A stretch of DNA of 45,461 bases from an uncultured Pelagibacteraceae bacterium (GCA_902579985.1 CACHIV010000009.1:1-45461), one strand, 5' to 3'; shown: positions 19,804 through 30,606, counted from the stretch's first letter. Numbers and translations are program-made. The notes: generated by a model from the sequence alone, not told the origin.

Positions 19804-22726
19804 CTTTTTTTATAAAAACCTTATCAATAATTTCTTGTTGTTGTGAAATATGTCTTTTTGCATATCCTGTTGCAGGAGATGCATCTGGACTTCTTCCTAT
19901 ATAAGAAATCTTATTATTACTAGCTTTAATAGTGTCCAATGTCCATTGGATATAGTCTCTCACTGAAAACCATGCGCCCATATTTTTTGGCTCTTCTTGA
20001 CACCAATAAAATTTAGCCTTTTCAGCATAGGGTTTAAGCTCTTTAACAAGTATTTTTGCTGGAAAAGGGTATAACTGCTCAATTCTAAAAAACACGATAT
20101 CATCTTTTTTTAATTTCTCTCTAGCATGCAGTAAATCAAAATAAATTTTACCTGAACATAATATCACTTTTTTTATTTTCTTTTTTTTCTTTAACTTTAT
20201 AAAACCTTTAGATTTTGGATCAATAGCATGATCCCACAATACTCTATGGAAAGTATTATTTTTATTAAAATCCTCTAAATTTGAAACACAATATTTATTT
20301 CTTAATAGAGATTTTGGTGTCATTATAATAAGTGGTTTTCTAAAACTTCTATGCATTTGTCTTCTTAAAGCATGAAAATAATTTGCTGGAGTTGTACAAT
20401 TCATTACCTGCATATTATCGTTTGAACATAACTGTAAAAATCTTTCAAGGCGTGCTGATGAATGTTCTGGACCTTGTCCTTCATATCCATGGGGCAACAA
20501 CATTACTAATCCTGACGCTCTATTCCATTTTCTTTCTCCTGATGCAATAAACTGATCAATTACTACCTGAGCACCATTTGCAAAATCACCAAATTGAGCC
20601 TCCCAAAGAGTAAGAGTATTTGGCTCGACAAGACTGTAGCCATATTCAAACCCAAGAACAGCAAGTTCAGATAAAAAACTATCAACTATTTCAAATTGTT
20701 TTTGTTTATTTGAAATATTGTTTAGAGGCACATATCTAGAATTGTCTATTTGATTTCTTAGCACAGAATGTCTTTGGCTGAATGTACCTCTGCCTGAGTC
20801 TTGTCCTACAAATCTAATTGGATATCCTTCTTCAAGTAAAGATCCAAATGCAAGGGACTCCGCAGAAGACCAATCAATTCCTTTACCTTTTTCAATATTT
20901 TCTTTTCTAGAATTGAATATTTTGGAGATAGTTTTATGAATATTTTTTTCTTCAGGAATAATATTTATTTTATTTGAAATAACTCTTAATTTGTCCTCAT
21001 CATAACCTGTTATACCTCTTTTATCTTTACCTCTTTCTGGTTTATATCTCGACCAAGTTCCTTCAAACCATTCTATTTTAGGTTTATAATCTTTTGCACT
21101 TTTGTATTGTTCATTGAGTAAATCTTTAAAAGATTTGACATTTTGATTTAATAATTCTTGTGTTATCGAATTTTCGATAACCAGCTTATTACCATAAATT
21201 TTATATACACTTGGATGTGATTTAATTTTTTTATACATTAAAGGTTGAGTAAATGATGGCTCATCTCCCTCATTATGTCCAAATCTTCTGTAGCAAATTA
21301 AATCTACTACTACGTCTCTATTAAACTTTAATCTAAATTCTGTAGCTATTCTGGTCGCATAAACAACTGCTTCTGGATCATCTCCATTTACATGAAGTAT
21401 TGGTGCTTCTACCATTTTTGCAACATCTGATGGATAAGGTGAAGACCTAGCAAATCTAGGACTTGTAGTAAATCCGATTTGGTTATTTACGATAATATGA
21501 ATTGTTCCTCCGGTATTATGTCCTGGTAATCCAGACATAGCAAAACATTCTGCTACAACTCCTTGACCTGCAAAAGCTGCGTCCCCATGAATTAGAATAG
21601 GTATAACTTTATTTCTCTCCCGGTCTTTGTGAAAAAATTGTTTAGCTCTTGTCTGTCCCAAAACAACTGGATTAACAGCCTCTAAGTGAGAAGGGTTGTC
21701 TGTTAAACTTACATGAACTGAATTTCCATCAAACTCCCTATCTGAAGATGCTCCGAGATGATATTTTACATCTCCAGCACTATCCTCAGCATCATAATTA
21801 AACTCACCTGCAAATTCACTAAAAATTCTCTTATAAGATTTTTGTAAAACATTTGCCAAAACATTAAGTCTACCTCTGTGAGACATGCCTATTTTAACTT
21901 CTTTAATATTATTTTGCCCACCAATTTTAATTATTTGTTCAAGAGCAGGTATTAAACTTTCTCCACCATCTAAACCAAATCTTTTTGTTCCTACATACTT
22001 AGTGGCTAGAAATTTTTCAAATCCTTCTGCTTGTACCAATTTATTTAAAATTGCTTCTTTCCCATTTTTTGTAAACTGAAGTGCATTTTTGTCTTGTTCT
22101 ATTCTGTCCCTAAACCATTTTCTCTCAACTGGATTTGAAATATGCATAAACTCATAACCTATATTTCCGCAATAGGTTTTCTTCATAAATTTAAGTATTT
22201 CTCTTATGTTTGCATCCTTACGATTAATTACTCCGTTAAGAAAAATTTTTTTATCATAATTTTCTTTTTTAAAACCATAAAACTCTGGATGTAATTCATC
22301 TAAATACTCAGACTCTCTCATTTTTAAAGGATCAAGATCTGCTAATAAATGTCCCCTTAATCTATATGCTCTAATTAATGCTACAGCACTTATAGAGTCC
22401 TTGTTAGAGTCTGAAAGTAATTGAAAATTAAATTTTTCTGACTTATCTAGTTTGATATTATCAAAATCACTTTGATCTTGTTCTTCTATTTTTTTTTGTA
22501 ATTCATCAATATTGATCTTTTTTTTTTTAGGTCCCCAAGATGGACCATTAATTTCTTTCGCTATTACATTTAATTCTTCACCAATTCCCTCAAAGTAATT
22601 TGTCCAACTTTCTGGAAGATCAACATCTTTGTTGACAAACTTTATATACATTTCTTCTATGAATGTACTATTAGATTTATTTAAAAATGAAGTTTTTTCG
22701 AAATCGAGATTTTTTGGTGAAGACAT
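19796..22726 (-). CDS. sucA: 2-Oxoglutarate dehydrogenase E1 component
   Basis: Thiamine diphosphate enzyme that decarboxylates 2-oxoglutarate in the TCA cycle. At 976 residues it is full length. The N terminus has the E1o-type E2-binding region ([23 protein letters not shown]), followed by [13 protein letters not shown] and [15 protein letters not shown]. The ThDP motif [12 protein letters not shown] leads to [11 protein letters not shown], and [20 protein letters not shown] and [20 protein letters not shown] come later. It is second to last in mdh-sucCDAB-lpd; sucD lies 35 bp upstream. Confidence 0.98.
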   Translation of the reverse strand: MSSPKNLDFEKTSFLNKSNSTFIEEMYIKFVNKDVDLPESWTNYFEGIGEELNVIAKEINGPSWGPKKKKINIDELQKKIEEQDQSDFDNIKLDKSEKFNFQLLSDSNKDSISAVALIRAYRLRGHLLADLDPLKMRESEYLDELHPEFYGFKKENYDKKIFLNGVINRKDANIREILKFMKKTYCGNIGYEFMHISNPVERKWFRDRIEQDKNALQFTKNGKEAILNKLVQAEGFEKFLATKYVGTKRFGLDGGESLIPALEQIIKIGGQNNIKEVKIGMSHRGRLNVLANVLQKSYKRIFSEFAGEFNYDAEDSAGDVKYHLGASSDREFDGNSVHVSLTDNPSHLEAVNPVVLGQTRAKQFFHKDRERNKVIPILIHGDAAFAGQGVVAECFAMSGLPGHNTGGTIHIIVNNQIGFTTSPRFARSSPYPSDVAKMVEAPILHVNGDDPEAVVYATRIATEFRLKFNRDVVVDLICYRRFGHNEGDEPSFTQPLMYKKIKSHPSVYKIYGNKLVIENSITQELLNQNVKSFKDLLNEQYKSAKDYKPKIEWFEGTWSRYKPERGKDKRGITGYDEDKLRVISNKINIIPEEKNIHKTISKIFNSRKENIEKGKGIDWSSAESLAFGSLLEEGYPIRFVGQDSGRGTFSQRHSVLRNQIDNSRYVPLNNISNKQKQFEIVDSFLSELAVLGFEYGYSLVEPNTLTLWEAQFGDFANGAQVVIDQFIASGERKWNRASGLVMLLPHGYEGQGPEHSSARLERFLQLCSNDNMQVMNCTTPANYFHALRRQMHRSFRKPLIIMTPKSLLRNKYCVSNLEDFNKNNTFHRVLWDHAIDPKSKGFIKLKKKKKIKKVILCSGKIYFDLLHAREKLKKDDIVFFRIEQLYPFPAKILVKELKPYAEKAKFYWCQEEPKNMGAWFSVRDYIQWTLDTIKASNNKISYIGRSPDASPATGYAKRHISQQQEIIDKVFIKKDE

Positions 22727-22761
22727 CTTTTTTATTTAATATATCCCTCTAATATTATTTT

Positions 22762-23637
22762 TCAATTAGACAATTTATTGAGCAATGTTTTACCTAACTC
22801 TGAAGGTGATTTAGCAATAATAATCCCACAATCTGTCATTTTTTTAATTTTATCTTCTGCTCCACCTTTTCCACCTGAAATTATTGCTCCTGCATGACCC
22901 ATTCTTCTTCCTGGAGGTGCAGTTATACCAGCTACAAATCCAACTATAGGTTTTTTTATTTTATGATTTTTAACAAATTCTGCAGCTTCTTCTTCGGCTG
23001 AACCACCAATTTCTCCTATCATAAGTATAGATTTGGTCTTCTCATCATTAAGAAACAAATCTAAACAATCTATAAAATTTGTCCCATTTATTGGGTCTCC
23101 ACCAATTCCAATACAGGTTGATTGACCTAAACCATTTTCAGTTGTTTGAGCAACTGCTTCATAAGTTAGAGTTCCAGATCTTGAGACAATTCCAACTGAG
23201 CCCTTTTTATGAATATTCCCTGGCATAATTCCAATCTTACATTCATCCGGTGTAATAATTCCAGGACAATTAGGACCGATTAACCTGCTTTTTGAATCAT
23301 TTAATCTTTTTTTAACTCTCAACATATCTTGTATTGGAATACCTTCTGTAATACATACTATAAGTTCAACCGAAGCTTCTATTGCTTCAATAATTGCAGC
23401 TGCTGCAAATTTTGCTGGAACATAAATCATTGTAGCATCTGCACCAACTTCTTTTTTTGCTTCAGCTACAGTATTAAATACTGGACGGCCAAGATGTTTT
23501 TGTCCTCCTTTTTTTGGTGTAATACCACCTACTAAATTTGTTCCATATTCTATAGCTTGTTCGGAGTGGAAGGTACCGTGTTTACCTGTAAATCCTTGGC
23601 ATATTACTTTGGTATTTTTATCAATTAACACTGACAT
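22762..23637 (-). CDS. sucD: Succinyl-CoA synthetase subunit alpha
   Basis: Alpha subunit carrying the CoA site and the phosphohistidine of succinyl-CoA synthetase, the substrate-level phosphorylation step of the TCA cycle. [19 protein letters not shown] and GGITPKKGG form the CoA-binding domain. [10 protein letters not shown] and the active-site [17 protein letters not shown] carry the phosphorylated histidine. It is 291 residues and lies 1 bp after sucC. Confidence 0.97.
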   Translation of the reverse strand: MSVLIDKNTKVICQGFTGKHGTFHSEQAIEYGTNLVGGITPKKGGQKHLGRPVFNTVAEAKKEVGADATMIYVPAKFAAAAIIEAIEASVELIVCITEGIPIQDMLRVKKRLNDSKSRLIGPNCPGIITPDECKIGIMPGNIHKKGSVGIVSRSGTLTYEAVAQTTENGLGQSTCIGIGGDPINGTNFIDCLDLFLNDEKTKSILMIGEIGGSAEEEAAEFVKNHKIKKPIVGFVAGITAPPGRRMGHAGAIISGGKGGAEDKIKKMTDCGIIIAKSPSELGKTLLNKLSN

Positions 23638-23638
23638 C

Positions 23639-24799
23639 TTATTTAATAGCTTCTACAATTTTCTTCGCAGCATCATCTAAATTTTCTGCTGAAATTAGTT
23701 TAATTTCCGAATTATCTAATATTTTTTTTCCTTCTTTAAATTTTGTACCTGCAAGTCTAACCACTAAAGGAACACTAATGTTCATTTCTTTTGCTGCATC
23801 GACAACTCCTTGAGCAAGTACATCACATCTCATGATGCCGCCAAAAATATTTATTAAAATACCTTTAACATTTTTATCAGAAAGAATTATTTTAAGTGCA
23901 GCTGATACCTTTTCTTTTGAAGCACCTCCACCAACATCTAAAAAATTAGCTGGCTCTTTTCCGTATAATTTTATTATATCCATAGTAGCCATTGCTAGTC
24001 CAGCTCCATTAACCATGCAGCCAATATTTCCATCTAGTTTTATATAAGATAAATCATATTTGCTTGCTTCAATTTCAATTGGATCTTCTTCATTTAAATC
24101 TCTTAACTCCATAATTTCAGGATGTTTAAATAAAGCATTTGAGTCAAAGTTTACTTTTGCATCTAAGCATATAATTTTTTTTTCTTTAGATAATATCAGT
24201 GGATTGATTTCAACCATACTAGCATCTGTACTAATAAACATTTTGTAAATAGATTTAATTAACAAAATTGCTTGCTTTTTTACATCATCGCTTAAATTAA
24301 ATATTTTAATTATTTTTTCACAATTTAAATCTGAAATTTGATCACTTATTTCAACTTTGGTTGTTAAGATTTTTTCTGGTGTTTTTTTTGCTACTTCCTC
24401 AATATCAATTCCACCTTGATCACTCGATATAAAAGTAATTTTTGAACTAGCTCTATCAACTAAACAGGATAAGTAAAATTCTTTTTCTATATTTGACGAC
24501 TCTTCAACATAAAGTCTTTTAACTTCTTTGCCCTCAGGACCTGTTTGATGAGTTATAAGAATTTTACCTAGTAGGTCTTTTGCAGCAATTTTTAATTCAT
24601 CTAAAGTATTTAAAATCTTAACTCCTCCTGCTTTACCTCTTCCTCCAGCGTGTATTTGGGCTTTTAATATAAATTTTTTAGTTTTTAATCTTTTTGCTTT
24701 TTTTACTAATTCCTCTACATTAAAGGCAAAAATACCTTCAGGTACTATTACGCCATATTTTTTTAAAATTTGTTTAGCTTGATGCTCGTGAATATTCAT
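23639..24799 (-). CDS. sucC: Succinyl-CoA synthetase subunit beta
   Basis: ATP-grasp subunit of succinyl-CoA synthetase. It begins [17 protein letters not shown], then [39 protein letters not shown] and the C-terminal [13 protein letters not shown] and [11 protein letters not shown] motifs. At 386 residues it is normal size. Its ATG overlaps the mdh stop by 4 bp (24796-24799). Confidence 0.97.
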   Translation of the reverse strand: MNIHEHQAKQILKKYGVIVPEGIFAFNVEELVKKAKRLKTKKFILKAQIHAGGRGKAGGVKILNTLDELKIAAKDLLGKILITHQTGPEGKEVKRLYVEESSNIEKEFYLSCLVDRASSKITFISSDQGGIDIEEVAKKTPEKILTTKVEISDQISDLNCEKIIKIFNLSDDVKKQAILLIKSIYKMFISTDASMVEINPLILSKEKKIICLDAKVNFDSNALFKHPEIMELRDLNEEDPIEIEASKYDLSYIKLDGNIGCMVNGAGLAMATMDIIKLYGKEPANFLDVGGGASKEKVSAALKIILSDKNVKGILINIFGGIMRCDVLAQGVVDAAKEMNISVPLVVRLAGTKFKEGKKILDNSEIKLISAENLDDAAKKIVEAIK

Positions 24800-25764
24800 T
24801 TTTTTGAAAGATCTGGATCTATCTTAGATGCTATATCCCAAAGAGCTTTTACAGCGTTAATGGAATGCATAAATTCTTTTTTCTCTTTTTCATCTAGATC
24901 TATCTCTTCAATTTTTTCTACACCATTTTTTCCAATTACTACTGGAACACCAGCATAAACATCACTTACGCCATACTCTCCATTTAATTGTACAGCACAT
25001 GGTAATAGTTTTTTTTCATCTTTTATATATGCTTCTGCCATTTGAACTCCTGATGCTGCAGGAGCATAAAATGCTGATCCCTTTTCTAAATATTTAACAA
25101 TCTCTGCTCCACCATCTCTAGTTCTTTGATTAATCTCATCTAATCTTTCTTTTGTAATTTTTCCTTCTTTAATTAAATCTAATAAAGGTTTTCCTGAAAC
25201 TTTTGTAAATCTTGGCATTGGGACCATTGTATCTCCATGCCCTCCCATTACCATTGCATCTATCTCTTTTACAGGAACATTTAGCTCCTCGGATAAAAAT
25301 AATTTAAATCTTGAACTATCTAAAATTCCTGCCATTCCAATAACTTTTTTTACTGGCATTCCGGAAAATTTTTGAAAAGCCATTACCATTACATCTAATG
25401 GATTAGTAATACATACAACAAAGGAATCGGGTGCATTTTTTTTAACACCCTCAGCAACTTGTTTAATAATCTTTAAATTAATACCTAATAAATCATCCCT
25501 ACTCATTCCTGGTTTTCTTGGAACTCCTGCCGTTACAATTACCACATCGGAACCTCTAATTTCGTTGTAATTATCTGTTCCTGAAAATTTTACATTGAAT
25601 CCATCAACTGAAGAAGATTGAGCAATATCTAAGGCTTTACCTTTTGCTATTCCACTTGCTACATCAAACAAAATAACTTCATTAGCTACTTCTTTGGTTC
25701 CAATTAAGTGAGCTAAAGTTCCTCCAATTTGACCCGCTCCAATTAATGAAATTTTTTTTTTCAT
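24796..25764 (-). CDS. mdh: Malate dehydrogenase (LDH-like type)
   Basis: NAD-dependent oxidation of malate to oxaloacetate. The dinucleotide motif GAGQIGG is at residues 9-15. The substrate loop [11 protein letters not shown] carries the arginines that select dicarboxylates over lactate, and catalytic His176 is in MGGHGDTM, with Asp149 nearby. The 322-residue LDH-like type is the usual alphaproteobacterial form. It is the first gene of mdh-sucCDAB-lpd. The 59-bp upstream gap is very AT-rich with only weak promoter-like hexamers (TTGAAT, TAAAAG). Confidence 0.97.
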   Translation of the reverse strand: MKKKISLIGAGQIGGTLAHLIGTKEVANEVILFDVASGIAKGKALDIAQSSSVDGFNVKFSGTDNYNEIRGSDVVIVTAGVPRKPGMSRDDLLGINLKIIKQVAEGVKKNAPDSFVVCITNPLDVMVMAFQKFSGMPVKKVIGMAGILDSSRFKLFLSEELNVPVKEIDAMVMGGHGDTMVPMPRFTKVSGKPLLDLIKEGKITKERLDEINQRTRDGGAEIVKYLEKGSAFYAPAASGVQMAEAYIKDEKKLLPCAVQLNGEYGVSDVYAGVPVVIGKNGVEKIEEIDLDEKEKKEFMHSINAVKALWDIASKIDPDLSKK

Positions 25765-25823
25765 GAGTGAATTTATCTTTTATTGATAATTAATAATTAT
25801 TCAACTGAATTTTAGATTATTAT

Positions 25824-26267
25824 TTACTGATCCTCTATAAGTTTAGAACATATAGTCATATCACTTGATATATATGAGCCTTTAAAATGTGATTTATTTT
25901 TTTCCCAATTTTTTTTACCATCAGTTATATAGTTATTAAATAATTTTTTTCTTTCATTTTCTGCTTTTTTTTGAGCTTCTTCTAGTTTTTTTTCTTCTTC
26001 TATAACCATCAGTTCAACAGATTTAAATAAAAGATTATTTGAAATTTCAATAAAATTTTTAGAACTTATAGCATCTGATTTTAAAATAATTCCTGAAGCA
26101 TAGGCATAAACTGCACTACATCTACCTAATAAATAAATTTGTGTAGAGCCCTCTTCAATATTATTTTTATCTAGGTAGTCTTTTAAAGGAACATTAGAGT
26201 CAGCTTTAATTAAACTAGGTAATAGTAATAAAGATAAAATTATAACTATGGATTTTATTTCTTTCAT
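25824..26267 (-). CDS. Small exported protein of unknown function at the end of the TRAP operon
   Basis: I do not recognise this family. The 147-residue protein starts with a clear signal peptide (MKEIKSIVIILSLLLLPSL, cleavage likely after IKA at residue 22). The mature part has YLLGRCSAVYAYASGI, then a charged alpha-helical stretch (about residues 84-112, EEEKKLEEAQKKAENERKK) that could be a coiled coil, and only two cysteines (50 and 140) that could form a disulfide. It lies 18 bp after dctM and 59 bp before mdh, so it is probably expressed with the TRAP transporter. It may be an accessory periplasmic factor, or simply share the transcript. Confidence 0.82.
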   Translation of the reverse strand: MKEIKSIVIILSLLLLPSLIKADSNVPLKDYLDKNNIEEGSTQIYLLGRCSAVYAYASGIILKSDAISSKNFIEISNNLLFKSVELMVIEEEKKLEEAQKKAENERKKLFNNYITDGKKNWEKNKSHFKGSYISSDMTICSKLIEDQ

Positions 26268-26285
26268 TATATTGAATATATTTTT

Positions 26286-27650
26286 CTATGGACCGTAAGC
26301 TACTTTTGGTAGCCATGTAACTATTTCTGGAAAATTAAACACTATAGCTACTGCTATTACTTGAAGAACAACAAAAGGTATTATTCCTTTATAAATATTT
26401 GTTATTGAAATCCCTTGAGGAGCGACACCTTTCATGTAAAATAATGCAAAACCAACTGGTGGAGTTATAAATGAAGTTTGTAAAACAACTGCAAACATTA
26501 CTATAAACCAGACCAAATCAACACCCAAGTCAAGCATTACGGGAGCTAAGAATGGTAAAATTATTAATGTAATTTCAATCCAATCTAAAAAGAATCCTAA
26601 TAAAAATGCAACAAATAAAACTACAATTACAACTCCGTTGGTTCCAAATGGTAAAGCTTTAAGAGCTCCTTCAATTAATTCATCACCACCTAACCCTCTT
26701 AAAATCAATGCAAACATTGTAGCTCCAACAAAAAGTGCAAAAATATAAGCTGTAGTATGGGTCGTTTTTCTAATCACAATTTTTAAATCTGAAAAAGATA
26801 ATCTTCCCCTAAGTATAGCTAATAAAGATGCACCTAAAGCTCCAACTCCAGAAGCTTCAGTTGGAGTAGCAATCCCCATAAATATACTTCCTAAGACAGC
26901 AACAATTAATAAAGCTGGAGGTATGATAGATTTTAAAACTCTTAAGATTATTTTAAAATCTACTGGTTCAGCATCCTTCGGTAATGGAGCAGCTTTCGGG
27001 TTCATATAAGCATAAACAATAATAAAAATTGTATATAATAAACCTAGTAAAAGTCCTGGAAATACGGCACCCATAAATAAATCACCAACCGATATTCTTA
27101 CTTGGTCTCCCATAATTACCAACATAATACTTGGAGGAATTAAAATTCCTAAAGTCCCAGTCGCACAAACAACCCCACAAGCTAAATTTGGATTGTAATT
27201 ATTTTTTAACATTAAAGGGACACCTAAAATAGTTAGTAAAACTACAGCTGCACCAATAATTCCCGTAGAAGCAGCAAGTAAAACTCCAATAAATACAATT
27301 GATATCGCAAGTCCACCTCTAGTTTTACCAAACAATTTAGACAAATCAGTCATTAAATCTTCAGCGATACCTGACTTGTCCATCATGATTCCCATAAAAA
27401 TAAACATTGGTAATGCAACTAAAACCCAGTTTGCCATAACGCCGTAGAGCCTGTAAACGACCATCGATGCAAATCCAAAATCGACACCATAAAATGTGTC
27501 AAATACGTTATCAGAAAGCATCGAAATAAATATAAACAGAACACCTAAGCCACCCATAGTCCAAGCCACAGGAAATCCATAAAATATTAATGTTATAAAA
27601 CTAAAAAAAAGGGCAATTGCTAAAAAATATTCTGTAACTAATGAAATCAT
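26286..27650 (-). CDS. dctM: TRAP transporter large membrane subunit (DctM type)
   Basis: Ion-driven permease subunit of a tripartite TRAP uptake system in the inner membrane. The 454-residue protein is almost wholly hydrophobic with about 12 spans. Recognisable motifs are ALPMFIFMGIMMDKSGIAEDL, STGIIGAAVVLLTILGVP, ATGTLGILIPPSIMLVIMGDQVRISVGDLFMGAVFPG and FVTPPVGFALFYMKG-like FITPPVGFALFYMKGVAP. The MGDQVRISVGDLF signature fits the subfamily named for mannitol/chloroaromatic transport, which also includes 2-oxoacid and lactate carriers. It overlaps dctQ by 4 bp. Confidence 0.95.
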   Translation of the reverse strand: MISLVTEYFLAIALFFSFITLIFYGFPVAWTMGGLGVLFIFISMLSDNVFDTFYGVDFGFASMVVYRLYGVMANWVLVALPMFIFMGIMMDKSGIAEDLMTDLSKLFGKTRGGLAISIVFIGVLLAASTGIIGAAVVLLTILGVPLMLKNNYNPNLACGVVCATGTLGILIPPSIMLVIMGDQVRISVGDLFMGAVFPGLLLGLLYTIFIIVYAYMNPKAAPLPKDAEPVDFKIILRVLKSIIPPALLIVAVLGSIFMGIATPTEASGVGALGASLLAILRGRLSFSDLKIVIRKTTHTTAYIFALFVGATMFALILRGLGGDELIEGALKALPFGTNGVVIVVLFVAFLLGFFLDWIEITLIILPFLAPVMLDLGVDLVWFIVMFAVVLQTSFITPPVGFALFYMKGVAPQGISITNIYKGIIPFVVLQVIAVAIVFNFPEIVTWLPKVAYGP

Positions 27651-28216
27651 TTTTTATCCTCTAATCCAAATCGAAGTGTTGCTATTATTCTTGTAATTCT
27701 AGAAAAACCAGAAATTAATAATAGGAAAAAACTAATTACTAAAAAACCTTTAACAAACCATCTAGCTGGTAAACCATTGGCTGAAGTTGATCTCTCACTG
27801 GTAGCCCAAGAAAGTTCAAAAAAAGGAACTGCATAATATAGGACAAGAACTACAAATGGTAAAAATAATATTAATATTCCAAATAATTCAAACCATAACT
27901 TTTTTCTATAACTTAATCTTTCACTTAAAACATCAACTCTTACATGGGAGTCAACTATATATGTTGAAGATAAACCGACTAACCAACCAATGCAGTAAAG
28001 ATGCCACTGCAGCTCTTCTAACTCTATCATTCCATTTTTAAATACATATCTTAAAACTACGTTTAAAATTATTACTGCTACTAAAATTACCCATAACCAA
28101 TTAAAAACCTCTCCAATTCTTAATACAAAATTATCAATAATCCTTGTAATTGGTAAATGTCTAAGCTGGAGTTTTTTATCAAGAGAACTTTCAACTGATG
28201 TAAAATCTTTAGACAT
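27647..28216 (-). CDS. dctQ: TRAP transporter small membrane subunit (DctQ type)
   Basis: Small four-helix permease subunit. The 189-residue protein has a hydrophilic N terminus of about 30 residues, then four hydrophobic spans (WLWVILVAVIILNVVLRYV, LQWHLYCIGWLVGLSSTYIV, ELFGILILFLPFVVLVLYYA, GFLVISFFLLLISGF). ELEEL(QW)H and the VRVDVLSERLS loop after the second span are typical of DctQ proteins. It lies 80 bp after dctP across a strong hairpin, so it is probably made in smaller amounts than the binding protein. Confidence 0.93.
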   Translation of the reverse strand: MSKDFTSVESSLDKKLQLRHLPITRIIDNFVLRIGEVFNWLWVILVAVIILNVVLRYVFKNGMIELEELQWHLYCIGWLVGLSSTYIVDSHVRVDVLSERLSYRKKLWFELFGILILFLPFVVLVLYYAVPFFELSWATSERSTSANGLPARWFVKGFLVISFFLLLISGFSRITRIIATLRFGLEDKK

Positions 28217-28236
28217 ATATTCTAATCCTTAAAAAT

Positions 28237-28265
28237 AAAAGCAGCCGGTGAAACCGGCTGCTTTT
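28237..28265 (-). terminator. Perfect GC-rich hairpin between dctP and dctQ
   Basis: Arms 28237-28249 (AAAAGCAGCCGGT) and 28253-28265 (ACCGGCTGCTTTT) pair perfectly over 13 bp around a 3-nt loop, and on the minus strand the stem is followed by ATTTTTAAG. This is a textbook intrinsic terminator shape in DNA that is otherwise very AT-rich. It sits inside a transport operon after the binding-protein gene. It likely ends a share of transcripts or protects the dctP mRNA 3' end, raising DctP above the permease subunits. Confidence 0.8.
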
Positions 28266-28281
28266 ACTATTATAATCAAAT

Positions 28282-28302
28282 TTTTAGTATTAAATACTAA
28301 AA
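28282..28302 (-). repeat. Perfect inverted repeat over the dctP stop codon
   Basis: TTTTAGTATT (28282-28291) and AATACTAAAA (28293-28302) are perfect 10-bp arms around one central base. The repeat contains the dctP TAG stop. It is AT-only apart from one G-C pair per arm, so it would be a weak RNA hairpin. It could add to the strong hairpin just downstream or be a DNA palindrome without function. Confidence 0.5.
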
Positions 28303-29361
28303 GTTTCGAGGTAAATATCCCCATTTTTGCCAAACATCATACTCTTTCATGAATGCTTGTTGAGAAGCCCACACTTTAGCAAAGTCAGCATCTTTAGCAG
28401 ATTCTTCTTTCATTACTCTTGCGCTAACTTTTTGAAGTTCTCTTAATACACTATCAGGCAATCTAGCAGCTGTTACGCCTTTACCAGGAAAACTCTGAAT
28501 TTGTTTACCTTGTAAAAACTCTCCAGTTGTAATTGCTCTCATAGCTGCTGCTGTACAAGCCATTTCGAATAAAGCTTGGTCAGCTGCACCCATTTTTTTC
28601 CATAGATCTAAATTAATCATGAAATGAGTTGAAGTTGATACTTGGTGCCAACCTGGAAACAGGTTGAACTTAGTGATTTTATGAAAACCTAAGACCTCAT
28701 CAATAGCAGGCATAGAATATTCTGTAGCATCTAGAGTTCCTTTTTCTAGAGCTGCGAAAATTTCTCCGCCAGCCATCAAGGTAGCAGATGCTCCTATTTC
28801 ATTTAAAACCATTCCTCCTAAACCAGAAAAACGAATTTTTAAACCTTTAAGATCATCTAAACTTTTAATTGGATTTCTATACCAACCAGCAGTTTCAGGT
28901 CCGATTGTACTACATAATAAAACTTGTATATTTTGTTTATTATATATTTCATTTGCTAATTTTGCACCTTCTCCTTCAAACCACCAAGCTGCATATTCCC
29001 ATGGTTCCATTCCAAACGGTACTGCTGCAAATAAAACAGCTGCTGGAATTCTACCTTGGTCATAAGCCATGTAGTTATAGGCTGCAGGTAAATCACCTTT
29101 ACTAATTGATGGAGAGATCTCTAATGGAGGAAGTATTTTTCCAGGTTCGTAAACCTTTAATTTTATTCTTCCATCTGTAGCTCTATCTAAAGTATCAGAT
29201 AATCGAGCAACTGGATCTCCTAGTGCTGGCCAACCAGTATTAAAAGTTGACTGTACTTTCCATCTAATTTTTTCTGCTGCATTAATCTGCTGAAATGAAA
29301 AAGTTATCATTAAAGCAAAGACAGCAAAAATACTAATAGATTTGTTTATTATTTTTCTCAT
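28297..29361 (-). CDS. dctP: TRAP transporter periplasmic solute-binding protein (DctP type)
   Basis: Secreted substrate-binding protein of the TRAP system. A signal peptide (MRKIINKSISIFAVFALMITF, cleavage after QINA) precedes a mature domain starting EKIRWKVQSTFNTGWPALGD. AGWYRNPIKSLDDLKGLKIR carries the conserved arginine that binds substrate carboxylates in this superfamily. GGEIFAALEKGTLDATEYS and FPGWHQ match the TakP/lactate-binding subfamily, whose known ligands are 2-oxoacids and hydroxy acids. Length is 354. A strong ribosome-binding site (GAGGGG 4 nt before the ATG) is unusual in this genome and predicts high translation. The exact ligand is unknown. Confidence 0.95.
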   Translation of the reverse strand: MRKIINKSISIFAVFALMITFSFQQINAAEKIRWKVQSTFNTGWPALGDPVARLSDTLDRATDGRIKLKVYEPGKILPPLEISPSISKGDLPAAYNYMAYDQGRIPAAVLFAAVPFGMEPWEYAAWWFEGEGAKLANEIYNKQNIQVLLCSTIGPETAGWYRNPIKSLDDLKGLKIRFSGLGGMVLNEIGASATLMAGGEIFAALEKGTLDATEYSMPAIDEVLGFHKITKFNLFPGWHQVSTSTHFMINLDLWKKMGAADQALFEMACTAAAMRAITTGEFLQGKQIQSFPGKGVTAARLPDSVLRELQKVSARVMKEESAKDADFAKVWASQQAFMKEYDVWQKWGYLPRNF

Positions 29362-29405
29362 TTTTCCCCTCTCTTTTTTTGTATTGAGCTGTTTGTTTTA
29401 TATAA

Positions 29406-29436
29406 AGAGCATCTCCAACTCATATTAAGATGCTCT
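29406..29436 (-). terminator. Hairpin overlapping the end of the alcohol dehydrogenase gene
   Basis: On the minus strand AGAGCATCT (29428-29436) and AGATGCTCT (29406-29414) form a 9-bp stem with a 13-nt loop, followed by TTATATAAAAC. The 5' arm encodes the last residues of the enzyme and the stop codon falls in the loop. Without a solid T-tract it is a poor intrinsic terminator. It may be a processing or partial-termination site between the enzyme and transporter genes. Confidence 0.4.
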
Positions 29437-30606
29437 CCATGCTTCTCCGTAAAGATTAACCATTTCTTTTACAGAGGGCACTCTTGGATTGAGGCTAGGA
29501 GCACCTGATACTTCTGCATCAGTTGCCATATTTTCCAGTTGTTCCTCAAAATTCTTTTGATTGATTCCAAAATTCTTCATAGACGGTACTTCAAAGTCTT
29601 TATTTATTTTGTAAAGCCCACTAAGTAATTTCTTACACGCAGTATCATCATCATCGTTGTCCAAGGCAAATCTTCCAGCTCGGCTACAATCCGCATATCG
29701 TTTTTTAGCATACTCTACAGAAAATTCTGTAATTGTTGGTAATAACATTGCGTTACTTAATCCATGAGGAACTTTAAAATTACTTCCAAGTGGTCTACTC
29801 ATTCCATGAACTAAGCATATTGATGCATTTGAAAAAGCTAAACCTCCTAAAGTTGCTGCTAACATTAAACCTTCTCTAGCTTTTATATCTTTAGGGTTTT
29901 TATCTACTGCATATATATTTTCAGTAACAAGTCTTATTGTATCTAGGGCCATTCTATCTGAAAATAAAGTTGCCTTCTTACTAACATAAGCCTCTATACC
30001 ATGCGTTAAAGTGTCAATCGCACTATCAATTGTTAATCTTCGAGGCTTAGATAGAGTTAGCTCATAATCAATAATGGAAACTATAGGAACAAACCCTTCC
30101 CCTCTGCATGATATTTTCTCTAAATTGTTAGTTCTAGTATCAATTATAACAGAATGATGAGTGACTTCTGATCCTGTTCCTGCAGTTGTTGGTATTGCAA
30201 TAATTGGTAAGCCCTTTTTATCAAAAGTTCCTGGTGGTTTATAATCTTGTATGTCTCTACTATACTGAGAAAGAACTGCTATAGCTTTAGCTGTGTCGAT
30301 AGGACTTCCGCCTCCAAAACCTATTACAGCATCATTTTTATTTTTTTCTAATTCCTCAATACCTTTTAAAACAACTTTATCTGTTGGGTCAGGAATCGTA
30401 TCTTCAAAAATATTAGAATTAAACCCGGCTTTATTTAAAACATTTTGCAATTTTTTAACATATCCAAACTGCACCATTTGTTTGTCAGTAACAATTAATA
30501 ATGAATTTATTGATCCTAAGATTTTTATAATTTCAGGTAGTTGGTTTAAACTTCCTTTTCCTACTTGAAGATATCTAGGTACACAAACTCTTACATTATC
30601 TCTCAA
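29425..30606 (-). CDS. Iron-containing (group III) alcohol dehydrogenase, DddB-like
   Basis: NAD(P)-dependent alcohol dehydrogenase of the iron family. The cofactor motif GGGSPID is at 98-104, and the four metal ligands Asp198, His202, His267 and His281 have the same spacing as in E. coli FucO. TTAGTGSEVTHHSVI and SKPRRLTIDSAIDTLTHGIEA are family signatures. Length 393. The start is a TTG at 30604-30606, supported by AGGGAG (30614-30619) 7 nt upstream. It heads the operon with dctP-dctQ-dctM and is divergent from an mmsA-like gene. The same enzyme pair (DddB and DddC) oxidises 3-hydroxypropionate in DMSP degraders. Substrate here is inferred, not shown; 4-hydroxybutyrate, lactaldehyde or isethionate dehydrogenases are alternatives. 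Confidence 0.9.
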   Translation of the reverse strand: MRDNVRVCVPRYLQVGKGSLNQLPEIIKILGSINSLLIVTDKQMVQFGYVKKLQNVLNKAGFNSNIFEDTIPDPTDKVVLKGIEELEKNKNDAVIGFGGGSPIDTAKAIAVLSQYSRDIQDYKPPGTFDKKGLPIIAIPTTAGTGSEVTHHSVIIDTRTNNLEKISCRGEGFVPIVSIIDYELTLSKPRRLTIDSAIDTLTHGIEAYVSKKATLFSDRMALDTIRLVTENIYAVDKNPKDIKAREGLMLAATLGGLAFSNASICLVHGMSRPLGSNFKVPHGLSNAMLLPTITEFSVEYAKKRYADCSRAGRFALDNDDDDTACKKLLSGLYKINKDFEVPSMKNFGINQKNFEEQLENMATDAEVSGAPSLNPRVPSVKEMVNLYGEAWRAS

